Origin: Gammaproteobacteria bacterium
Lineage (GTDB): Bacteria > Pseudomonadota > Gammaproteobacteria > Pseudomonadales > Pseudohongiellaceae
Assembly (NCBI GenBank): GCA_016762975.1
Contig: JAESUV010000125.1
Coordinates: 1 to 5,204, forward strand
Length of the DNA: 5,204 nt
Direction of reading: 5' to 3'
The position numbers were made by a program, and so were the translations under genes. Position 1 is the first letter of the stretch, and every line of letters starts with the position of its first letter. The notes under the pieces are model-generated. The model was not told where the DNA came from. It ran no database searches and saw nothing but the letters and a program-made list of their open reading frames with translations. Below, piece after piece: positions 1 to 5,204 of this stretch.

Positions 1-2231
1 TTCACGCCGCCCATCTTCGTATTCGTATTCACATCTAAATACGTAGGTGGTTTGTTTTGGTACAAGCCAGTATTGGCTGGCAGTCCATTTTGTGGGTCGT
101 AGACATGGCGCTCTAGAGCGGCTAGTCCTACACCCCACACGGCGCCGCCGCGCATGGCATTGTCGAAGTTCTTTGGATGAACCACGGTGCCGCAGTCGGC
201 GACCGCAGTGTAGTCCAAGATTTCGAACTTGCCCGTGTCCGTGTCCATTTCGATCTCGCAGAAACCGACAACGACGCCAGGAGGTTGGCCTTGGCCAGGG
301 ATATTATCCTTAGCGACTCCGATTAATCCGCTGCCAGCGAGGCCTTGAACAGCAAGCTGAGTCAGTGGGTTGATATCGTCAGGAAATTCCTGCCCGCTAT
401 ACTTTCCACCAAGCTCCATTGCTCGTTGCGCAGCCTGTGCATACGTCATTCCAATGCTGGAATCGCTGCTCTGATACACGCGCTCGTCACCGATTACATA
501 ATCATCCGCTGAACCACCGAGGTCGTTAGCTGCGATTTCTTTAAGCTTGGTGATCGCGTCCTGTGCCGCTACCCAGTTCGTTCGAGTGTGGGTGAAGATG
601 GTATTAGAACCACCCTGACCAGAACTGTGAGGTAGATGCTTGTCCGATCTGCCATGGACAATCTCGCAACGTTCCCAAGGCACTTGAAGAGCCTCCGCTG
701 CTGCACGACAGGTGCCAGCGTAGGAGTAAGTTCCTAGGTTGCCGACGCCACTGTGGATAAATAGTCTACCGTCTGGAGCGATGCGAAGGAGTCCGTCATA
801 GCCTCTGCCGCCTGCACCGTGATAACCGATGCCAACGCCAACGCCGCGAACCTTGCTGCCATTTACTTTCGGCAGGGCGAGTTTCTCATCCCATCCGAAT
901 GTGCGCGCGCCTTGGTCTAGCGCTTCGCGTACGAATGCGCTGGTAACAGGGCCCTGACTGCCGCCTTGAAAACCGTCGCTGTCCAGTACGTTAATCTTGC
1001 GAAAGGCGACCCGGTCCATGTCGATCGCTCTCGCGATCTTGTCTGTCATTGGCGCGAGTACCGACGCCATTTCATTCTGACCCGGCCCACGTTGTGCTCC
1101 GCGAGGCGTTGTGTTGGTATAAACAGAAATACCACGATAACGCATGTTCTCGGGCTGATAAGCCACAGTAACGTGTTGAGCCGATGAGTTGCCGCTTCCG
1201 CCGCCTGTGGCGCCGCCATCGTTCACGATAACTAAGTCGACAGCAGTTACCTTGCCGTTGTCTTTAACGCCAACCTTGATCCAACCTTGCATGCCGGAGC
1301 GCGCTGAGCCGATGTAAAACTCTTGCTCACGCGTGATGCGCAGTTGTACTGGACGATTAAGAACACGGGCGAAGTTGCCGGTAATTGCCATGAAAGGGTA
1401 AGGACCGATCTTGGAACCAAATCCACCACCTGTGGCTTCATTGATAAACACCAGGTCTGCCAAATCGATGCCTAACATGCGGGCAAGGCCAGCGTTGTTT
1501 GCACTCTGGCTCTGCGAAGAGCCGTGGAAATAGCATTTGCCATTTTCCCAGTACGCCATACCTGTTCGAGCTTCTAGAGAGTGATGCGCATAACCGATAG
1601 TGACGAATGGCTCTTCGATGATATGTGTCGCTTCTGCGAAGCCAGCATCAAGGTCGCCGAAAGCCCATTCGGTAGTGAACTCGCCACCTACCGGCTCACT
1701 GCCCGACTTGATCGCGTCGATAGCAGACTGAGGCCACTTAATGTCACGAATTTCGGCACCCACGATCGGTGTACCCTCGGGACCTTCTTCACGTGTCCTG
1801 ACCAGCACATTTCCCTCAGGGTAGGCATTGCTGCCGCCTGGGCTAAGGCTCTCGAGAGGATCTACGACGAAATCGCGGCGCTCGAAGTCGATGCGAATCT
1901 TGTCGATAGCCGACTCGGCGATCTCTTCAGAAATCGCTGCAACTGCAAGGATTGGCTGGCCTACGTAAGTTACATACTCGGATGCCAGTGCTGGATTTCC
2001 CGGAGGAGCTACAGGGGGTAGGTCGTCTGCGGTGAAGACACCGATAACGCCATCCATTCGCAGTGCCTCGGATGTGTCTATGCTTACTACTCGGCCACTT
2101 GGCAGTGGGCTGGTTAGCAAACGGGCGAAGACCATGCCTTCTCGCTTGTAGTCTTCGGCGTACTTAATCTCACCAGTTACCTTGCCGGCTATATCTGGTG
2201 GTGTGAAATCTTTACCTATATGTGTACTCAT
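1..2231 (-). CDS. Xanthine dehydrogenase family molybdopterin-binding (large) subunit, 3'-truncated by window edge
   Basis: This is the catalytic subunit of a molybdenum hydroxylase (xanthine dehydrogenase/aldehyde oxidase family). Such enzymes oxidise a C-H or aldehyde group with oxygen from water and pass electrons to the [2Fe-2S] partner. The frame is open for 743 codons, from the ATG at 2231 to the window edge, with no internal stop. Residues about 14-125 form the a/b hammerhead domain (start IAGKVTGEIKYAED; VGQPILAVA at 90-98). The molybdopterin-binding domains follow, with GGGFGSK at 268-274, TPRGAQRGPGQNE at 375-387, HGAGGRGYD at 471-479, SGQGGS at 537-542 and VADCGTVVHPKNFDNAMRGG at 677-696. 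The loop at 375-387 is not the Cys-containing VAYRCSFR loop of CoxL, so CO dehydrogenase is unlikely. The C-terminal segment, where the catalytic Glu (GxGE motif) is expected, lies outside the window. No signal peptide is seen. The start overlaps the stop of the small-subunit gene. The family call is secure; the substrate is unknown. Confidence 0.93.
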   Translation of the reverse strand, partial: MSTHIGKDFTPPDIAGKVTGEIKYAEDYKREGMVFARLLTSPLPSGRVVSIDTSEALRMDGVIGVFTADDLPPVAPPGNPALASEYVTYVGQPILAVAAISEEIAESAIDKIRIDFERRDFVVDPLESLSPGGSNAYPEGNVLVRTREEGPEGTPIVGAEIRDIKWPQSAIDAIKSGSEPVGGEFTTEWAFGDLDAGFAEATHIIEEPFVTIGYAHHSLEARTGMAYWENGKCYFHGSSQSQSANNAGLARMLGIDLADLVFINEATGGGFGSKIGPYPFMAITGNFARVLNRPVQLRITREQEFYIGSARSGMQGWIKVGVKDNGKVTAVDLVIVNDGGATGGGSGNSSAQHVTVAYQPENMRYRGISVYTNTTPRGAQRGPGQNEMASVLAPMTDKIARAIDMDRVAFRKINVLDSDGFQGGSQGPVTSAFVREALDQGARTFGWDEKLALPKVNGSKVRGVGVGIGYHGAGGRGYDGLLRIAPDGRLFIHSGVGNLGTYSYAGTCRAAAEALQVPWERCEIVHGRSDKHLPHSSGQGGSNTIFTHTRTNWVAAQDAITKLKEIAANDLGGSADDYVIGDERVYQSSDSSIGMTYAQAAQRAMELGGKYSGQEFPDDINPLTQLAVQGLAGSGLIGVAKDNIPGQGQPPGVVVGFCEIEMDTDTGKFEILDYTAVADCGTVVHPKNFDNAMRGGAVWGVGLAALERHVYDPQNGLPANTGLYQNKPPTYLDVNTNTKMGGV

Positions 2232-2243
2232 GCTAATTGCCCC
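2228..2243 (-). promoter_or_regulatory. ATGA stop/start overlap with weak ribosome binding site for the large subunit
   Basis: The small-subunit stop TGA (2230-2228) and the large-subunit start ATG (2231-2229) share bases as ATGA. A GGGG run at 2243-2240 lies eight bases before the ATG and is the only Shine-Dalgarno-like stretch. Overlaps of this type usually indicate translational coupling, which would suit a complex needing both subunits. The overlap is seen directly; the coupling is inferred. Confidence 0.75.
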
Positions 2244-2851
2244 GAGGCGCGCATCACGCCATTAAGATAATGTTCATAAGCTCCACAGCGGCAGAGATTT
2301 CCTGACATCGCTGCGGCGGCCTCCAATTTGGTTGGGCGTGGGTTGCTGTTGAGCAAGGCCACTGCCGACATCACCTGACCCGGCGTGCAAAATCCACACT
2401 GGGGAGCGTTCTCTGCAATGAATGCCTGCTGTACAGCATGCAACGTGCCATCGGCATCTTTAATGCCTTCGATGGATACGATCGCTTTGCCTTTTACGTT
2501 CTGTGTAAGCACCGAGCATGCGTAATTGGGGACGCCATCGATATGCACCGTACACGCACCGCATTCGCCGCGGTTACAACCGATCTTGGTGCCGGTCATA
2601 TTGAGTTTGTAGCGTAGGGTGTTGGCGAGGGTTTCCATTGGAAGTACATCAACGCGTCGTTCGCGACCGTTAATGTTGAGTGTTATCAAGCGTTCGGCAG
2701 TAGATTGTCCAGATTGGGCATTCGCTGCGAGGTAAATTCCCGTGCCAGTTGTAGCGGCGGCACCAGAGAAGATAACTCCCTTGATAAAACGTCTGCGTGT
2801 TAGTTTGGAATTCACTGACATTGCTCCGTTTTTTGTTGTATTTGAATGCAT
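2228..2851 (-). CDS. (2Fe-2S)-binding small subunit of molybdenum hydroxylase, Tat-exported
   Basis: This 207-residue electron-transfer subunit carries two [2Fe-2S] clusters between the molybdenum site of its partner and an external acceptor. Residues 18-24 (TRRRFIK) fit the twin-arginine consensus. A small-residue and hydrophobic stretch (about 25-43) and a likely signal peptidase site after ANA (residue 45) follow, so the mature protein should be periplasmic. The plant-type ferredoxin domain has Cys92, Cys97, Cys100 and Cys112 (GCNRGECGAC motif). The C-terminal helical domain has Cys152, Cys155, Cys187 and Cys189 (QCGFC and CRC). All eight ligands are present, and the length is typical once the signal is added. 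The start at 2851 has AAGGG six bases upstream. A second ATG at 2821 (residue 11) has GGAG only two bases upstream, so I prefer the first; both keep the whole Tat motif. It is the promoter-proximal gene of the operon, and its TGA stop overlaps the large-subunit ATG. Confidence 0.95.
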   Translation of the reverse strand: MHSNTTKNGAMSVNSKLTRRRFIKGVIFSGAAATTGTGIYLAANAQSGQSTAERLITLNINGRERRVDVLPMETLANTLRYKLNMTGTKIGCNRGECGACTVHIDGVPNYACSVLTQNVKGKAIVSIEGIKDADGTLHAVQQAFIAENAPQCGFCTPGQVMSAVALLNSNPRPTKLEAAAAMSGNLCRCGAYEHYLNGVMRASGQLA

Positions 2852-2857
2852 GCTAAA

Positions 2858-2862
2858 CCCTT
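2858..2862 (-). promoter_or_regulatory. Ribosome binding site supporting the small-subunit start at 2851
   Basis: On the minus strand AAGGG lies six bases before the ATG at 2851, a normal Shine-Dalgarno distance. It decides in favour of this start over the in-frame ATG at 2821, whose GGAG is only two bases away. Confidence 0.6.
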
Positions 2863-2887
2863 ACAATTTGCACGCCTATTTACCGCA

Positions 2888-2893
2888 GTTATA
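2888..2893 (-). promoter_or_regulatory. -10-like hexamer for the oxidoreductase operon
   Basis: TATAAC on the minus strand matches the sigma-70 -10 consensus at five of six bases and would give a leader of about 30 bases before the start at 2851. No acceptable -35 sits at 16-18 bases; a TTGAGG at 2925-2920 is too far away, with a 26-base spacer. This may be an activator-dependent promoter or a chance match. Confidence 0.25.
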
Positions 2894-2957
2894 TCTACCG
2901 CCGAGGCTATTAGTTTTTGCCTCAAAAAGCAACAAGCTCCAAGTCCCTATCCTCCGC

Positions 2958-2981
2958 AAAGGCCCTAAATACGGGACCTTT
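2958..2981. repeat. Imperfect inverted repeat beside the perfect dyad
   Basis: AAAGG (2958-2962) pairs with CCTTT (2977-2981). After one C/A mismatch, CC pairs with GG, leaving a loop around AAATAC. It shares base 2981 with the next dyad, so the two form a continuous 39-base block of symmetry. It could be a weak hairpin or a degenerate protein-binding site. There is no gene upstream on the plus strand for it to terminate. Confidence 0.3.
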
Positions 2982-2996
2982 CGAGCAACTGCTCGA
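2981..2996. promoter_or_regulatory. Perfect 7-base inverted repeat, candidate operator
   Basis: TCGAGCA-AC-TGCTCGA is a dyad with 7-base arms and a 2-base centre. The centre is too short for an RNA hairpin loop without opening inner pairs, so a dimeric regulator's DNA site is the likelier reading. It lies 130 bases upstream of the small-subunit start and 187 bases upstream of the peptidase start, so it could serve either gene. No regulator gene is visible. A repeat of this size can occur by chance in a region this long. Confidence 0.35.
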
Positions 2997-3090
2997 TAAA
3001 AATCACACACTGTTACAATATCGGCACGCGGCTAGCATAGCGTCGATTCGGATTGCGGAATTGGTGATCGCGCTGCCGTAGAATTGATCT

Positions 3091-3099
3091 TGCTATATC
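3091..3099 (+). promoter_or_regulatory. Extended -10-like element for the M14 peptidase gene
   Basis: TGCTATATC has the TGn extension followed by TATATC, which matches the -10 consensus at four of six bases. It would give a leader of roughly 80 bases. No good -35 is present. A second -10-like hexamer, TACAAT at 3014-3019, matches better (five of six) but is farther from the gene and also lacks a clear -35. Both are weak. Confidence 0.2.
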
Positions 3100-3183
3100 T
3101 ACATTGCTGGATTAGCTTTCTTGCGGCCTGTCCTGGGCTTCACCGTCTAGGCAGTTAGCTAAATTCACTCCTCAATAGCTTGG

Positions 3184-4818
3184 ATGTTACACATGAGACA
3201 ATTTATTTTGCCCTTTTTATTGGTACTGGCTTGCCAAGCCCCAGCCAACGCTCAGGATGGTGGTGGTCTCTCAGAGGCGATGATTACAGCCGCCGAATTG
3301 AGTAACTTTGAGCGCACCTCTACCTTTGCCGAAGTTTTGTCGGTAGTTGACGCGCTACAGGCGAGCAGTGAGCTAGTACATCGAGAAACGCTAGTAACGA
3401 GTTTGGAAGGCAAAAATGTGCCGTTATTGGTGCTGGCCGATCCGCCAGTGAAGACGCCTGAGGACGCGAGAGACTCAGGAAAACTGGTGGTCTACATTCA
3501 GGGCAATATTCACGGGGGAGAAGTCGAGGGAAAGGAAGCTAGTCTGATCGCGATGCGGGAAATTTTGTACGGTGACAAACAACACCTCCTAGAGAATCAG
3601 ATAATCTTATTTCTGCCAGTCTACAACTCCGACGGCAATGATCAGATGAGTGACGACTCGCGTCCCTCGCAAGAAATGAGCCCACTCCTTGCAGGGCAAC
3701 GCACGGCCCATGGCTATGATCTGAATCGGGACGGCATGATTATCGATACCATCGAGACAGCCGCGCTCTATAAAAATCTAATACAGCGCTGGGACCCGGA
3801 TCTGTTAGTGGATCTACACACAACCAACGGTACCTGGCATGGTTATTCGCTTACTTATGCGCCTTCTTACCATACGGCGGGAGACCCTGCGCCTTCGGAT
3901 TACACCGTTGACGTCATGCTGCCTGCTCTACGTCAGTCTATTAAAGAGAAATTCAATTTGGACTTCAATTGGTACGGTGGATTCGATTACCGAGATTGGC
4001 CGCCCACTGAACTACGAACCTATCATCATGCTCCGCGCTACCTAACAAACAATATGGGATTGAGAAATCGAATGGCCATATTGAGCGAGACATTTGCGCA
4101 CGACCGGTTCTACAAGAGGGTTCACGCGGCGAATGCCTTCATCAATGAAATACTCGAATACACGAACTCGCATGCTGGCGAGATTCGAGAAATAAACCGT
4201 CAGGCTGATGCGCGAGTCGTGGAGAAAATAGAGCAGAACGCGGGCGGCTATCAGAATGGCGTTCAGTTCGAAATGGTGGCATTGGAAGAGCCGCTGGACC
4301 TGCTGAGTTACAAGTACATTCCCTATACCGTTGATGATGGCAGCCAGAAATTTGTGCGCAGCTCGGAGATTGTCGAAATTAAAGGGGTGCAGAATTTCAA
4401 TGCCTTCGAGGCAACAAAATCGGCCACAGTGCCCGTAGCCTACGTGTTTCCAGCAGCACTAGGCTTGCTTGCCGCGAAATTAGGTCAGCACGGAATTGAG
4501 GTGGCCAGACTAGGGCAGGGTCAGGAGTTCACTGGAGAGAGTTTTAAGGTTACAGAGATAGAAAAGAACAACTTCGTACAGAACAATCACAGAAACTCGC
4601 GGTTAGTAGGTGCCTTCGAGCCTGAGACCAAGGGCTTCTCTGCAGGCGACTATTATGTGGCTATGAATAATCGGCTTGCGAACTTAATTTTCTATCTTTT
4701 AGAACCTGAGTCCGACGACGGATTAGCTTACTGGAATATGTTTGATGACTATCTGGAACGAGAGTTAGTAAACACGAGTACGGTCGACTACCCCGTGTTT
4801 AAGGTTTTGCTTAGATAG
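3184..4818 (+). CDS. Secreted M14 family zinc metallocarboxypeptidase-like protein
   Basis: This predicted zinc exopeptidase probably acts in the periplasm or outside the cell, releasing C-terminal residues from peptides or a related amide substrate. It has 544 residues. The zinc motif is HGGE (His110, Glu113), with the third ligand His212 in VDLHTTNG. DLNRD (Asn181, Arg182) corresponds to the carboxylate-binding Asn-Arg of carboxypeptidase A, and LSETF supplies the catalytic Glu302. All core residues are therefore present. Residues about 340-544 form a C-terminal extension ending in YLLEPESDDGLAYWNMFDDY, which I recognise from secreted bacterial M14 proteins. The N-terminus is a signal peptide with two possible processing sites: after ANA (residue 23) by signal peptidase I, or before Cys17 in LVLAC as a lipoprotein. 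The ATG at 3184 has no clear Shine-Dalgarno. The ATG at 3193 (residue 4) has a weak GGA eight bases upstream and is equally possible. The gene appears monocistronic. The substrate is unknown. Confidence 0.92.
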   Translation: MLHMRQFILPFLLVLACQAPANAQDGGGLSEAMITAAELSNFERTSTFAEVLSVVDALQASSELVHRETLVTSLEGKNVPLLVLADPPVKTPEDARDSGKLVVYIQGNIHGGEVEGKEASLIAMREILYGDKQHLLENQIILFLPVYNSDGNDQMSDDSRPSQEMSPLLAGQRTAHGYDLNRDGMIIDTIETAALYKNLIQRWDPDLLVDLHTTNGTWHGYSLTYAPSYHTAGDPAPSDYTVDVMLPALRQSIKEKFNLDFNWYGGFDYRDWPPTELRTYHHAPRYLTNNMGLRNRMAILSETFAHDRFYKRVHAANAFINEILEYTNSHAGEIREINRQADARVVEKIEQNAGGYQNGVQFEMVALEEPLDLLSYKYIPYTVDDGSQKFVRSSEIVEIKGVQNFNAFEATKSATVPVAYVFPAALGLLAAKLGQHGIEVARLGQGQEFTGESFKVTEIEKNNFVQNNHRNSRLVGAFEPETKGFSAGDYYVAMNNRLANLIFYLLEPESDDGLAYWNMFDDYLERELVNTSTVDYPVFKVLLR

Positions 4819-4849
4819 TTTGGCGTTTCAGTTTCTATTAATCTGTTGA

Positions 4850-5204
4850 TCAGTTTCTGTTGAATAGTACGCTGTAGGGCCCGACGCCGCCGCGATCTAC
4901 AACTAGGTGTTGGTAGGCGGATTGCGGTCCGGAAGTGCGCACATAACTAGTTGTACCCAAAGACTTCACGTCGGAACGATAGCGGCCGTGCAAATACTGG
5001 CTTAGTTCGATAGCTGTCACTTCGCCATTATTATCTCTATCTGCTAAACCTTCTCGTATTGCCTCGTCAAAGAAGACGGAGAGATAGCCTCCCGCCTGAA
5101 ACTTGAATGCCACCTGTGAGGTTACGTCTTCTTCGGAGGAAAACAGACCCATGCGGCCCGGTCGGGAAATAATATCCTTGGAGAAGCCGCCGCTAAAACA
5201 GGAA
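4850..5204 (-). CDS. Caspase-like (peptidase C14) family protein, 3' part only, with EF-hand loop
   Basis: The last 117 codons of a gene that begins beyond the right edge are visible. The fragment opens with SCFSGGF, the sequence around the catalytic Cys of caspase-like and metacaspase-like proteins. Cys is encoded at 5200-5198, and the lone base before the first full codon fits the usual preceding Asp (GAT). PGRMGLFSSEEDVTS and FQAGGYLSVFF follow, matching the post-Cys region of bacterial caspase-family proteins. Next is DRDNNGEVTAIE (5041-5006), which fits all positions of an EF-hand calcium loop. The C-terminus, LVVDRGGVGPYSVLF, ends at TGA 4852-4850. An internal ATG at 5152 should not be taken as the start because the frame is open and conserved upstream of it. 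The catalytic His, the N-terminus and any signal peptide are outside the window. The likely role is a cysteine endopeptidase; its substrate is unknown. Confidence 0.82.
   Translation of the reverse strand, partial: SCFSGGFSKDIISRPGRMGLFSSEEDVTSQVAFKFQAGGYLSVFFDEAIREGLADRDNNGEVTAIELSQYLHGRYRSDVKSLGTTSYVRTSGPQSAYQHLVVDRGGVGPYSVLFNRN

Larger units (their letters stand above)
2852..3183. other. Divergent intergenic region between the oxidoreductase operon and the M14 peptidase gene
   Basis: This 332-base stretch should hold promoters for both flanking units. I see two adjacent inverted repeats (2958-2981 and 2981-2996), -10-like hexamers on each strand without convincing -35 partners, and an 8-base palindrome TTAGCTAA at 3155-3162. 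Two small, mutually exclusive hairpins sit in the likely small-subunit leader: GAGGC/GCCTC at 2903-2923 and TTTTTG/CAAAAA at 2914-2928. I find no tRNA, riboswitch or convincing small gene. The open frame that crosses part of it on the plus strand is antisense to the Tat signal and resembles no protein I know. Confidence 0.7.

Noticed and set aside
47..313. An 88-codon open frame on the plus strand
   Set aside because: It is antisense to the large subunit around VADCGTVVHPKNF, and its Arg/Pro/Cys-rich low-complexity product is an artefact of the opposite strand.
966..1441. Two short open frames (966-1187 plus, 1247-1441 minus)
   Set aside because: Both overlap the large-subunit molybdopterin-binding motifs in other frames and show no family resemblance.
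1581..2021. A 146-codon open frame on the plus strand
   Set aside because: It lies wholly antisense to the conserved large-subunit frame, has no recognisable domain, and its Cys- and Arg-rich composition is typical of a shadow frame.
1..2231. Possibility that the large-subunit gene is a pseudogene
   Set aside because: Translating the minus strand from 2231 to the edge gives 743 uninterrupted codons with all expected motifs in order; it is cut only by the window end.
2742..2999. An 85-codon plus-strand frame reaching into the intergenic region
   Set aside because: About 110 bases are antisense to the Tat signal region, no ribosome binding site is seen, and the product is unlike any known protein.
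3839..4045. A 68-codon plus-strand frame inside the peptidase gene
   Set aside because: It is an alternate frame across conserved M14 sequence, and the M14 frame is clearly the coding one.
4828..4863. Short direct repeats (TCAGTTTCT and TCTGTTGA, each twice) at the convergent junction
   Set aside because: They are only 8-9 bases long, A/T-rich, partly within the caspase-like coding end, and lack the structure of a terminator or attachment site.
5150..5152. ATG at 5152 as the start of a small 100-residue protein
   Set aside because: The frame stays open upstream to the window edge and encodes SCFSGG plus conserved caspase-family sequence, so this Met is internal.

Overview
The window looks like an accessory chromosomal stretch of a Gram-negative bacterium. 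The evidence is a twin-arginine (Tat) signal on an iron-sulfur subunit, a secreted M14 peptidase and a bacterial caspase-like protein. A marine or environmental gammaproteobacterium is my best guess, but no phylogenetic marker is present and the guess is weak. Base composition is roughly balanced. No RNA gene, mobile element, CRISPR array or long repeat is visible.

Layout. Positions 1-2231 (minus strand) hold the first 743 codons of the large molybdopterin-binding subunit of a xanthine dehydrogenase/aldehyde oxidase family enzyme. It is open to the left edge, so its C-terminus is missing. Just upstream, overlapping it by the four bases ATGA, is the complete gene for the small [2Fe-2S] subunit (2228-2851, minus), which has a Tat signal peptide. 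No FAD subunit lies between or upstream of them. A 332-base divergent intergenic region (2852-3183) with two adjacent inverted repeats separates this operon from a complete secreted M14 zinc carboxypeptidase-like gene (3184-4818, plus). After a 31-base gap, the 3' part of a convergent gene for a caspase-like (C14) protein (4850-5204, minus) runs off the right edge. Its presumed catalytic Cys lies at the very edge and a canonical EF-hand loop follows.

How the genes work together. The two minus-strand genes form one enzyme: the small subunit carries two [2Fe-2S] clusters that take electrons from the molybdenum site of the large subunit. Only the small subunit has a visible export signal, so the folded complex is probably exported to the periplasm with the large subunit as passenger. 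Substrate and electron acceptor cannot be read from the sequence. The M14 peptidase is an independent unit that may share regulatory sequence with the oxidoreductase operon. The caspase-like gene faces the other way and no functional link is evident. Most of the window matches known families. The points most worth checking are the FAD-less, co-exported oxidoreductase, the dyad pair in the divergent promoter region and the EF-hand loop in the caspase-like protein.
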